From Prosapia bicincta (taxonomy: Eukaryota; Arthropoda; Insecta; Hemiptera; Cercopidae): a stretch of 64,000 nucleotides of DNA. Each line of letters opens with the position of its first letter. Position 1 is the stretch's first letter. The notes under the pieces were generated by a model that ran no database searches, was not told the DNA's origin, and saw only the letters and a program-made list of their open reading frames with translations. The stretch spans positions 169,778,024-169,842,023 of the forward strand of contig JBAIZL010000002.1 in assembly GCA_036971475.1 (NCBI GenBank), in the 5' to 3' direction. Position numbers and translations under genes: made by a program. Shown piece after piece: positions 11,520-22,884 of this stretch.

Positions 11520-11955
11520 ATATGAATAAGTATATAAACATTTAATGTAAGGTTAAAGACAGATCACAGGCCAATACATTCTAGTACAAACACACTACGT
11601 TTCCATTTTCTATTCTAAAATCCTTTTCAAGAGCTAAAAATTTATTAATTTAATACTAAGCCATTGCAGTTTTTTAAATTCATAAACATACTTTTAACAC
11701 CACTAAAGTCAAATATTGCATTACCCTTAATGAATAATAACATTTACAAGTGAAATTGCAACACTAGACAAGTCAAACATTAATTCATAATATTTGATTT
11801 TAATTATGTCAAAAGTGTTGTTTATGAATGTAAGATCCGTAAATTATGATTTAAGCTTTTAGCTCTTGAAAAGGATTTCCTTATAGAAAAACGAAACGTA
11901 GTGCGTTTGTGTTAGAATGTACTGGTCTGTGATCTGTCACTTAAATACAATAAAT
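11520..11955. repeat. Foldback element with family A outer arms
   Basis: Inverted arms at about 11540-11625 and 11855-11945 share GACAGATCACAGGCCAATAC, CACTACGTTTC and CTTTTCAAGAGCTAAA. The same outer sequence flanks the element at 8.3-9.0 kb. The central 230 bases differ and carry no hammerhead-like core. Confidence 0.7.
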
Positions 11956-12835
11956 AGATATTAACAGACATTAAATAAAGTTTGAGTATATAAATATTAT
12001 GAAAAGGGTTATGAATACAAGCGTTTTTAGGGACACAAAGCCCTCTGGTAGGGAGTATAGGGGGATAATAAATAGTACCGCATTGCATAACCGAAATGTA
12101 CCTTCTCTCTACGGGGTACACGTCGGGGTAGAAAGTAAAGCTGTCAGAGTTAGGTGGAAGGGATATAGCGCGAGGGGTAGCGGGGAATGGTACCGGAAGT
12201 CACATGATCTCTAACGGAGTCAAGGAAAGCTACCATTCCCAAGTGTATATATCCCATTGATAGTTTATTGAATGTGGCGTGTTTGTGTTGTTTTGGCTGA
12301 GTGGAGAGTAGCAAGGAGCGCTAAACCACTGAAGCGAGGCTCGGCTGATCCGCTAGACTACATTTAGCGCAAAATTCTAAAGAATTATGTCAGGTGGACT
12401 CGTATATAGGCCATTAATTAGTAAACGGATCTTATTGGAGCAATTCAATACTGTCTGTCCGTTACGGGAGAGGATTCGTCCTTCTACTACCCGGATATAA
12501 ACGTTCAGAGGCTGTGCATCAGGTTGCACGACAAATTATTTTTGAGCCCTATGCGAGCGAACGTTTTTGAAACGCACGATATCTGAGTGGACGGAGTAAA
12601 GAAGACCTCCACAGCTCTCTTCCCACGGGCAGACAGTGTATAAGCTTCCGCCTTCACTCGGGGAGGTTTATTAGCATTAAATATACCTCGTTGATTCAAA
12701 TAAGGTGTTAATAAGTGTGTAGTCAAGAAATATTCCCTAACCTCACGCCTGACAATGGTGTAACGCCTGCAGTAACAATGTGTACTTTTGGTTCTTTCAT
12801 TACTACTTATAAACGATCAAAACTTGTTCAGTTCG
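11956..12835. other. Non-coding DNA, nothing recognised
   Basis: GC-richer than average at 12120-12700, but short frames on both strands resemble no known protein. Confidence 0.4.
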
Positions 12836-12838
12836 TAG

Positions 12839-12913
<75 letters not shown>

Positions 12914-12945
12914 ATGGTGTGGTGTGTGTGTGTGTGTGCGCGAGT

Positions 12946-12992
<47 letters not shown>
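12839..12992. repeat. Compound TA then GT microsatellite
   Basis: (TA)n at 12842-12894 runs directly into (GT)n with GCGAGTGCGTGCG interruptions to 12992. Confidence 0.95.
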
Positions 12993-12996
<4 letters not shown>

Positions 12997-15900
12997 ATGT
13001 TAAATTAATAAATAATCCTTACATTTGAATGACTTCAGTGGTTTTTGTTTAATATACAACAAAACATATTTTTTATTTACGTTATATATTTTTTTTATTA
13101 TATTATATATACTGTATAAAAATATTAATAAAATATATATGTTATATACATTTATAAAATATAAATAGGCTTATATGCAAAATATCTAATAAAAGGACTA
13201 AAACTGAAGAAATTAGGATCGTCCATCGTATTACATTTGAGTAATATCCGATAAATACGTTTATATTGGACGACTTGCAAATTGTGAAGGTTTTCTGTAT
13301 GTTTACACAGGAGCCCATGTACAGACTGGACGCAGAGGAGAAACGATCCCCGGAGAAGCTTTTGCGTCACGATTTCTTGCGGTGAACCTCAAGCTTCAGT
13401 ATTAGGGCCCGCGTTTCTATTTCTCTCTAAAATAATATTTTCTTCAATCACAGAGTTCTTTGTTTGACTAAATTGTTTATCATTCAATCTTCCATTAGCG
13501 CACATTCTCCTTTTATATATCCTGTTTAAGTTTTAGGAAGGGAGTTGTCTAAGTTCTTTTCTGTTAGGAACATTCTATATTTATGTTGAAAAGGCTCAGC
13601 AAGCGAGAAAGATGGTGCTTTGACAAGCTTTAGAAAGCGATGGTCAAAAAATAGTTTCATGAGGTTACTTATGTCTGGAATTGTTATTAAAATCTTGTGT
13701 AAGATATTAGCTTGATTAGTAACCCTCCCCCTTCTGTTATTTGTAATGTGTTTAGTTAATTTAAACAAAACCTTTTCTCACATACAAATTATTATTTATA
13801 CTTTAAAAATACTGGGTCAGATGTTTAGATTACCGACTTGACTTAGGCAGTATCGCTGTCTACTCAAAGTGCTCAGAATGAATTGCAGTTTACATTTAGA
13901 TTTTCAAAATGGAGATTTAATTTAAACAATATTCATTAAAAATTACACTTCAAAAACCTTGGAAAATATCAATTTAAATTAACTAAAAACATTACGTTTA
14001 ACCGGGGTGAGAGGTTACAAGTGAATTTCTATTGAAAATTTGTTTTATTATGTGTGTCCATAAGATTTGCTAACCATCCCGTGGCAAGGATTAGGGCGAC
14101 GTATCGACCTTGTGTCCCCATTTGTTGTTGAGTGTCTCTGATATTTGTCGCACTCTAATGAAACTATTGTGCCCTTAAGACTGTATCTTTCACGAAAATA
14201 TTAAGAGAACGGTTGAGATTATAGCGTAACCGATAAGAGCTGCCCTGTAAAGCAGCATATGGTGTGAGGGCACTATCGTCGGAACATCTGTTCGCAACGT
14301 AACCTCCGTCACGACTTCCCCATGACACTGACCTTCAGTGCCTTCACAATCCTGCGGCGCCTCGACCAATAATTTCTTGTTACCAAGAGCAACAAAATAC
14401 CGTATGCGCCAAAGTAAACAGTTATAGATTTTATTTTGTTTTATTTTCATTGTTTTACAAACACATACAAGTAAAAAGAAGCTAAATCGGTTAAACTCGG
14501 ATATAAACATGTTCTATATGACCTCCGTGCAATTTGAGTCAACACTCTACAGTTCTCGAAGGTTTTGCATCATTTTGGAAGAGGTTTTGCATTATTAAGG
14601 GGTGTGTTTCCTGCTTGTTATACGCATAGTTATTTTTTCATGTAGTTGGACGATGGTGGTTGGTGGGTCATCACGGAAAACTTTCTCGTCATTCCCTAGA
14701 CGTAGGCGTCAGGTGGTGTAAGGTCGGGGGAGTGGAATGGGTAAGGAAAGTTTGTTCTAAGGGAGATGAGGCGGTTGCCACAAGTTTCTTGAAGAGAAGC
14801 AATGTTTTCTGAGTCAGCGTAAGTGGTTGAGCAATCTCGCTAGAACCATAGTGAACGAAATTCCAGGTTTTTCAGGTATTTTTTTTTAAATAACTGTTCG
14901 CACATATTTCTTACTAATAAATTTTATATAAAGAAATTGATGATTTTATTTACTTTTAAGGTTTTTTTTACAACTTGTAAGTTGTTTGCGTTCCCTCACT
15001 CTTAAAAAATGTTTTTGAGGGTTTACTTTGGAAACAAAAGCAGATAAATATATTTTACATTAGAAATAACGAAGTGGGGTAAATATTTCGTAACATTTCA
15101 ACTAACAATCAAAATTTAAGTTTCGTAAAAAGTTACGCAAAGAAATTTAATATTTCATTTTCTAAAAATAAACACATTAAAGGCTATGTTTATTTATTAA
15201 AAATTGTAGGAATACAATTTTAGAAGAGAAATAAAAAGTTTCCCATCACATTTTGTGGTATTGTAAACCGAATTCTATGATTACATTGAGTCATGTGTGA
15301 GGAAAAGTTGAACGTTACCAAAGACCAGAAGAATCTCTGGGGACCGGAAGAGAGGAAGACTGATGGAGCAGGTGGGTCTTACCCCCTTGTACTGAGCATG
15401 CGCGAGCTGATCCATCTTAAGATGCCGTACTGTTCGAGGTGTTAGCTGCCAACACGATGATGTGTTCAACTCCTCCTGTTGCAGCTGCCTTGCCAGACTA
15501 CGCGGTCACTCTACCAATCAGCATTTCTAACTTAGGCAGTGTCTAACCTGTAGATATTTCCCTAATTAGTGGTTTTGATTATCAGTCATCTTCTTAACGC
15601 TCCTCTATGCGTTTATTTCCTTTTTGACACTACCGCAGGCGTCAAAATAAACAGTATTGCAGAAGTTGTAAGATTTTATTTTATATACAAGGTTTTCTCT
15701 GAAGTAACACCATGTCAACCTCAACTAACCTCAAATGAAATGCGTCAACACTAATACGTAGCAACAATCAAAAGTCGTAACAACTGATTGAGAAGACAAA
15801 TACAGCTAATTTTGTTTCTGTACTCTTTATTTTGGAGCTAAAGGTGTAAGCAGAATAAAACTGGAATATGATTCTACGAAACTGAAAAGCATTAGAGGGT

Positions 15901-16080
15901 TGGGGCCTCGTCACCGATTAGCAGACCAGAGGATCTTTGTTCACAATTAGAAGTCGAACTCCAGTCTGTCAGTCAGAAATATATAAATTGTTTATAAGTT
16001 GGTTTTAGTTGTTATATAACATTTGCTTAAAGCAAAGTTCAAATTGTTTATAAATTATGCTTTATGATAATTAAAATGTA
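12993..16080. other. Non-coding DNA, nothing recognised
   Basis: About 3 kb of AT-rich DNA with scattered short frames of no recognisable family. No terminal repeats or long open frames. Confidence 0.4.
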
Positions 16081-16087
16081 ATTATAG

Positions 16088-17925
16088 TTGCTACAACTTG
16101 TTGAAGTAACATGTCCCTATATTACGAGGGATATGTGATCTATTGTTTTCTTAAACTTACATGCTTCAACTTGTGGAAGTAACATGTCCCTATATTACCA
16201 TGGATATGTGATCTATTATTTTCTTAAACTTACGTGCTTCAACTTGTGGAAGTAACATGTCCCTATATTACCAGGGATATGTGATCTATTATTTTCTTAA
16301 ACTTACGTGCTTCAAATTGTGGAAGTAATATGTCCCTATATTACCAGGGATATGTGATCTATTATTTTCTTAAACTTACATGCTTCAACTTGTGGAAGTA
16401 ACATGTCCCTATATTACCATGGATATGTGATCTATTATTTTCTTAAACTTTGCTTCAACTTGTGGAAGTAACATGTCCCTATATTACCAGGGATATGTGA
16501 TCTATTATTTTCTTAAACTTACGTGCTTCAACTTGTGGAAGTAACATGTCCCTATATTACCAGGGATATGTGATCTATTATTTTCTTAAACTTACATGCT
16601 TCAACTTGTGGAAGTAACATGTCCCTATATTACCAGGGATATGTGATCTATTATTTTCTTAAACTTACGTGCTTCAACTTGTGGAAGTAAAATGTTCCTA
16701 TATTACCAGGGATATGTGATCTATTATTGTCTTAAAACTTACGTGCTTCAACTTGTGGAAGTAACATGTCCCTATATTACCAGGGATATGTGATCTATTA
16801 TTTTCTTAAACTTACGTGCTTCAACTTGTGGAAGTAACATGTCCCTATATTACCAGGGATATGTGATCTATTATTTTCTTAAACTTACGTGCTTCAACTT
16901 GTGGAAGTAAAATGTTCCTATATTACCAGGGATATGTGATCTATTATTGTCTTAAAACTTACGTGCTTCAACTTGTGGAAGTAACATGTCCCTATATTAC
17001 CAGGGATATGTGATCTATTATTTTCTTAAACTTACGTGCTTCAACTTGTGGAAGTAACATGTCCCTATATTACCAGGGATATGTGATCTATTATTTTCTT
17101 AAACTTACATGCTTCAACTTGTGGAAGTAACATGTCCCTATATTACCAGGGATATGTGATCTATTATTTTCTTAAACTTACGTGCTTCAACTTGTGGAAG
17201 TAAAATGTTCCTATATTACCAGGGATATGTGATCTATTATTGTCTTAAAACTTACGTGCTTCAACTTGTGGAAGTAACATGTCCCTATATTACCAGGGAT
17301 ATGTGATCTATTATTTTCTTAAACTTACGTGCTTCAACTTGTGGAAGTAACATGTCCCTATATTACCAGGGATATGTGATCTATTATTTTCTTAAACTTA
17401 CATGCTTCAACTTGTGGAAGTAACATGTCCCTATATTACCAGGGATATGTGATCTATTATTTTCTTAAACTTACGTGCTTCAACTTGTGGAAGTAAAATG
17501 TTCCTATATTACCAGGGATATGTGATCTATTATTGTCTTAAAACTTACGTGCTTCAACTTGTGGAAGTAACATGTTCCTATATTACCAGGGATATGTGAT
17601 CTATTATTTTCTTAAACTTCCGTGCTTCAACTTGTGGAAGTAACATGTCCCTATATTACCAGGGATATGTGATCTATTATTTTCTTAAACTTACGTGCTT
17701 CAACTTGTGGAAGTAACATGTCCCTATATTACCAGGGATATGTGATCTATTATTTTCTTAAACTTACGTGCTTCAACTTGTGGAAGTAACATGTCCCTAT
17801 ATTACCAGGGATATGTGATCTATTATTTTCTTAAACTTACGTGCTTCAACTTGTGGAAGTAACATGTCCCAATATTACCAGGGATATGTGATCTATTATT
17901 TTCTTAAACCCTCGTGCTTCAACAC
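16088..17925. repeat. 73-bp satellite array
   Basis: About 25 head-to-tail copies of a unit of about 73 bp. Each contains GTGCTTCAACTTGTGGAAGT, then ACATGTCCCTATATTACC, AGGGATATGTGATC and TATTATTTTCTTAAA. CCCT/AGGG around ATATTACC can form a small hairpin in each unit. Most units are nearly identical; the first and last are more divergent, as expected at array edges. A variant unit with AAAATGTTCC and TATTGTCTTAAAA recurs at 16691, 16911, 17204 and 17497. Confidence 0.95.
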
Positions 17926-18583
17926 GTAATTAGAGATACATATTTAAGGTCATGTTATTTAAGGTAATATCAATAAAACAATTAAAATTATGAATTTATG
18001 ATGCAATACCAAATCCAAAACACGATCCAGCGTGAGTTTATTGATTATTATTGTTTTATGACTTTTAAAATTTACAACTCCGAGAGTTGCGCGCATACGG
18101 CATTACGGTCCAATTCTAATGCCACGGCCTGCATGATTTACACCCTGCAGACACCACGGTTTATTCACCTAGACCGTCTCCTTGTAATCACTTCAATCTC
18201 TGACGCAAAAGTTCTACGATTAAAAGAGACTTGATTCACGACTGTGCAGATAATCGATTGCCCACTATCGAATAAGAGCATTACGGCCTTCCACGAAATA
18301 GTAAATCATTTATCAGGCTCAAGCCGAAACCCGATTTAGCCGGCTTAAAGATCACTAAACCCTGGCACTATGCCGCCCGTCTAGATCACATAATAATATA
18401 GATTCAAGCTAAATCTGTGACATAAATCTTTTATTGCTTCTCATTCAACCTATAACCTAACAGTCCTACGAGTGAACTCCCTCATGTTATTTGAAGAGTT
18501 ATTTCAACTGTTTCTATTAATTTATATGAATGGCGAAAACGTAATGCTATATAATATAATATTAGAATAAAGGAGGTTTTATA
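17926..18583. other. Non-coding DNA, nothing recognised
   Basis: No feature beyond a 78-codon frame near 17998 that matches no known family. Confidence 0.4.
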
Positions 18584-19420
18584 CAGCAGTCCCTCGCTAT
18601 TCCGGGTTCTCTTCTTCGCGGTTAGCAAAATCACAGCATTTCCCGCTAATACGTATCGTATTTAAAAACAAAGGCAGCAACTTATAATTACTCTGCAGGT
18701 TGTAGGATAATGTGTTATCGTCTTCACTATTTTGTTCAGTGATCTCTCGTAGTTAGAATTGTGATGATGTCGACAATCTTCTGAAAAGTGCGAACCAAGG
18801 TTTGACGCGAAAAGAACTGGAAGAACTAAACCGAACCTGTGCCTATCTCGGACAACAAAGACGAAGAAATCTTAATAAAATGTAGCGCCGAAGTTAACAT
18901 AAAAATCTGTCAATGATATCTAAGTTTAGGGATACAGTTAGCTGCATCCGTTACTGAAATTGATCCTCTTTAGAATGAGCGTTAAAAATTAGCTGGGAGT
19001 AGCACTATTGCCATATAAAGAAGTGATTTAAAAAAATGGAAACAAATAGCGCACAAAGTAAAATAACAGGCTTCTTTAAAATCAAATTAACAGTGTTTGA
19101 AAGATTATTTTTCTAAAATTAGGTGTTTAAAAATTTAGTAGATAGTGTATAACCATAAAGAATACGTGTGTGTGTGTGTGTGTGTAATAGAATTTTCGTG
19201 TTTTCTGATTGAAGGAAAATGTAAGTAAACAATACAAAATATGTATGTAATTGTGTATTACGTAAATATGCCATACCTTATTATAAGTGTAGAGTATAGT
19301 TATAATTAATGTTAACATTTTTTATGTGGAACGTAACCCTCCCCTTTCCATATACAGTGGGTTTTAGTTTTCGCTGTAAGTTCGAGGAGCGTACTCCCGG
19401 CGAATAATGAGGGATCGCTG
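18584..19420 (+). mobile_element. Tigger/pogo-type DNA transposon remnant
   Basis: The ends are imperfect terminal inverted repeats: the left reads CAGCAGTCCCTCGCTATTC and the right, reverse complemented, CAGCGATCCCTCATTATTCG. TA flanks both ends (18582-18583 and 19421-19422), as expected for Tc1/mariner-superfamily insertion. Inside, + strand fragments read DDVDNLLKSANQGLTRKELE (from about 18764) and METNSAQSKITGFF (from about 19036). These resemble the acidic C-terminal region and the terminal K-x-S-x-FF motif of pogo/Tigger transposases. The catalytic DDE region is missing, so this is an internally deleted, inactive copy of about 840 bp. Confidence 0.75.
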
Positions 19421-19422
19421 TA

Positions 19423-20269
19423 CTAGAAATTTTTCTTCGTACGACGGAAAGGTGGTATACATTTAGCTGATTATTTCACACAAAGGCTAATATTTCCAAA
19501 TATTAATTGCTAGACTTTCCCTTAAAATTGTTTAAGATTTTTTTTACACGATACATTTACAAGTTATTATTACTTTCGAATCTGTCTTGTTACTTTGAAA
19601 TTAATATCCTGGAAAGAATGATGTGTGTTTGCAAATACTAGTTCGTATGGAAAACATTCGAGCAAACAAATTCGTCTTGATGTAGAGGGCTTTAAATTTA
19701 TACCATACTACCCTAACATTACTGTTAAATTTCATATCTCTCAGAAATATTTTTCTCCTATAACAACATCCATTCGTTTTGCTTAACATCTGTTTTCCAA
19801 AGTTTAAAATAAAGATTTAAGTCTATTACTTCCTTGCATACAAGGTATTTTGCAAAAATAATGCCTTAGAATAGAACCGTTGTGGAATTTAAACTTAGCT
19901 TTGTAGATATAATTTGGGAAAGTTTAGATAAACGAAAATCCAAGGTCCAAAATCTTTTTAATTTCTAAAAGAGACAACAATTGAATCCACTGTTGCGTTA
20001 ACCTTGATTGAGAGGAGGTAGCAGGTGTTTGCAAGCAAGGCCAAGGTACAACAATAGCGGCCAATCAGCCCGACAACAATGACATGAGCCAGCCACGTAA
20101 TAATGGAAAAGTAATGAATTCGCAGTGACGGAAATAATCTGCACGATCTTGCGGGAAATCTTCAGCACTAGTGACCATCAGTGGGTCGGGATAATTCTGT
20201 TAATTCCGTCAGAAGGGACATGGTCGCTTCATCTGTGAAACTTAATGTTAAATATAGGAAGTAATATAA
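19423..20269. other. Non-coding DNA, nothing recognised
   Basis: A GC-richer patch at 19990-20220 shows no gene signature. Confidence 0.4.
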
Positions 20270-20696
20270 ACAACATATAAAAAATTAAATTCATCCTTAG
20301 GTCAACCAAGAAACTTTTATTTTAGTTACATTTTATTAAATAATTACAATTAAAGTAACATAGCCTATGCGTCAAAACAGCTGTTCTACCACACAACCTA
20401 TAACATAAAATCAGCTGTTTTATGAAACCATATGTTGCCTTTTATTTCAAGCCAAATGGGGCGAAATAACTATATTCCATACATTGCCCCTTTTGTGAAA
20501 AGTTTTTCCCTCATATAAAACTAAAATTAATTAGTTTAATTGAATCAATGAATAATAGTGTGAAACAACTGTATTAACAAAAAATGAAGTGTGACCACCA
20601 CAATTTTGAAAAAATGTGTTTGAACTTGAGTGGGTGAATAATAAGTAGTTTATTAAAGATTGAAAATTGAACAAGATATATAAATATATATATATA

Positions 20697-20746
<50 letters not shown>

Positions 20747-20780
20747 TATTAGAGTGTGAACTAATAGAACGAATTGAAAA
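20270..20780 (-). repeat. Interspersed repeat R1, reverse copy with TA microsatellite
   Basis: A nearly full reverse copy: GTCAACCAAGAAACTTTTAT, TAACATAGCCTATGCGTCAA, AACAGCTGTTCTACCACAC, then a poorly conserved centre, (TA)n at 20685-20744 and GAGTGTGAACTAATAGAACG at the end. Confidence 0.7.
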
Positions 20781-20984
20781 CGAAATTTATTATTCTTCAG
20801 GGGGAGTGTTCTGCCCTTAAATGGGTGCATATAATGGCGGTGAGATGTTTGTTTCAACCCATTTATGATATTGATTGTGATATTGAGATCAACAATTTAA
20901 TAGTTCCACAGGCGCATTTATTAAACGTGGTATACTGAATTATAATATGATGATTTTATATTAATTATATTTTCAGATATTATT

Positions 20985-21140
20985 TCATTAATTAAATTTA
21001 ATTAATTGCTTTTTTTATTTGTATATGGGAGATTTACAAAAGGGGCAAAGTATGCAATATAGTTATTTAGTCCCATTTGGCTTGAAACTGATAACATATG
21101 ATTTCATAAAACATCTGATTTTATGTTTTAGGCTATAGGT
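20985..21140 (+). repeat. Interspersed repeat R1, truncated copy
   Basis: Matches the middle of R1 (TTTACAAAAGGGGCAAAGTA, CAATATAGTTATTTAGTCCC and the ATGATTTCATAAAACA block). It stops about 60 bases before the exon at 21203. Confidence 0.6.
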
Positions 21141-21202
21141 AATGATAGCTTTGTTCTCTGTAACAAGTTGGCGTATACAGCTTAATGCTTGTGTGATTGC
21201 AG

Positions 21203-21426
21203 GTGATGGCGGTGAGATGATGCTAGACGCGATGGCAGGAACCAATGTCTCCGCTGCGAGACTGGAACTGACCACGGAATACTTCTTTGTTCCCAGCCCC
21301 AGCACCACGCTTCCGGTTCACCGCATACCCGTCACTCCTCAGTCCGGCATCCTCCGCAGAGACACCTGGGTAGCCCCTCTTCTTATATTCTCTTCTCTCA
21401 CCATGATACTCATTGCACTTTTCGAG
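21203..21426 (+). CDS. Class C GPCR, exon with pre-membrane region and start of TM1
   Basis: First visible exon of a family 3 G-protein-coupled receptor. The acceptor TTGCAG precedes 21203; the donor GAG|GTACGT follows 21426. The frame enters at codon position 2 and leaves in phase 0. It encodes about 74 residues: an extracellular segment with an N-glycosylation site (NVS), then a hydrophobic run (VAPLLIFSSLTMILIALFE) that begins transmembrane helix 1. The next exon continues the same helix in frame. The N-terminal ligand-binding part must lie in upstream exons, which were not found in the 21 kb to the left. The receptor may belong to the insect orphan class C group (boss-, CG32447- or mGluR-related); which one cannot be settled from memory. 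Confidence 0.85.
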
Positions 21427-21920
21427 GTACGTATCCAATGCAAGTTAATACTCACTGTTATAAACTGGTAATTATATCTAACAATTATAATTTATATTAT
21501 TGAGGAATACTGAACTAATAACAGCTCCCTCTAATAATTCGTAGGCTCTTGGAATGAAATTTTATTACTTTAGTATTTATTTTTAAAATATTACTTTTCG
21601 TCATTAAAAACATTTATGCTGTCTTGCGCCTGGCCAACAGAAGTGGGATAACGTGTCAGCATAGAAGTTAAACCATTACTTATTAAAAACATTGGCTAGC
21701 AAATAGAATTGATCTTGGTTTTTAATAATGGTTAAAAACGCCTGGAGAACGTTTCCCCCCAAATATTGGATATATTATCCTTATACTTTAAGAAAATGTC
21801 ATTCCCTGAAGTGAGATTTATTGGTATCAATTAAAAATAAATGACAATGTGTAAAAAGATTCTAACTTAATATATGGGGCAGAGAGAAACATAATCTAAG
21901 AATAACCAAACAGTTAGGCT

Positions 21921-22020
21921 AGTGTGTGTGTGTGGGTGCGAGAGTGTGTGTGTTGTGTGTGCGCGCGTGCGTGTGTGTGTGTGTGTGTGCGCGCGCGCGC
22001 GCGCGCGCGTGTGTGTGTTG
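21921..22020. repeat. GT/GC alternating purine-pyrimidine tract
   Basis: (GT)n flanks a GCGCGCGCGCGCGCGC core. The alternating purine-pyrimidine composition is favourable for left-handed Z-DNA. Confidence 0.9.
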
Positions 22021-22539
22021 TGTAAATTAAATTAATTTTTTTTAAAACATACCTTCAAATAACCTCTAAATTTAAATGAAAACCGACCCCACTATAAGCT
22101 CCTTGTTTTCTTTCGCAAATCTTCGGGAAATTACGTTCATATTCGGAAACTTAAATGAAAATGTTGTTTTAACTTTAACTTAATGTGTTTTTCTCCATCC
22201 CAGAAAAGTCAGATGAGTCTAAAGAAGTTTTCACTTCTAAACCACAAGTGCATAGCTGTAACCTCAAAAATGATAATCTCTTTGAAATAAGGTCTTTAAA
22301 AGTTGCAAAAACCCATCAACAACCCATCTTAAAAAGTAAATTGCTAAAAATATAATTTAAATTGAAACGATTAAAAATATATAAATAGCCTACACAAAAT
22401 AATATTGTAATAATAAAAACAGTATACAGACTACTTAAGTAAAATAAAAGAACCTATTAAGCAAATAAGCTATTTTAACACAAAAGCAATAGAAAAAACA
22501 GTAGCGTTATTATAATTAATTAATAATTATAAACCCATC

Positions 22540-22690
22540 CTGCTAATACTTACACAACGCTATGTACATTTAGCTAATACAGTCAGAAAGTTAATTTGTA
22601 ACCCTCTGATGATGCTAAATGTGTTAGCGAAATGTACAGAACGTTGTATAAGTATTTGTAGCAACGGTTTATAATTGTTTAATAGTTAAA
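22540..22690. repeat. Small foldback with a hammerhead-like motif
   Basis: Inverted arms (about 22547-22600 and 22604-22675) share GCTAATACTTA/TAAGTATT, CAACG, TGTACAT and GCTAA sequence. The right arm holds CTGATGA (22606-22612), an extra T, stem II GCTAA/TTAGC (22614-22618 with 22624-22628) and GAAA (22629-22632). The left arm has lost part of stem II. Stem I does not pair well, so this is a decayed member of the hammerhead-bearing repeats. Confidence 0.6.
22606..22640 (+). ncRNA. Hammerhead ribozyme-like motif B7 (partial)
   Basis: The core, extra T, 5-bp stem II and GAAA are intact. Stem III (ATGTACA) has lost its closing U16, and stem I is not supported. Confidence 0.4.
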
Positions 22691-22884
22691 CTAAATTAAT
22701 TTAATTTCAATACAATTTTTAAATAAGTCGGTAAGTAGAATTATTTCATGATTTCTTTGCTCTGAACTTTTAGTACTGGCTTCACAGTCTTCATACTTTA
22801 ATAAACTTTTAATGATAATATTTTTACTTTAAGTTGTCACAACTAAAAACACACACTATTTTCGTTTAAAATTATTGTTTTTAC

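Noticed and set aside
16088..17925. CRISPR array
   Set aside because: Units are contiguous and almost wholly identical, without unique spacers, and the DNA is eukaryotic.
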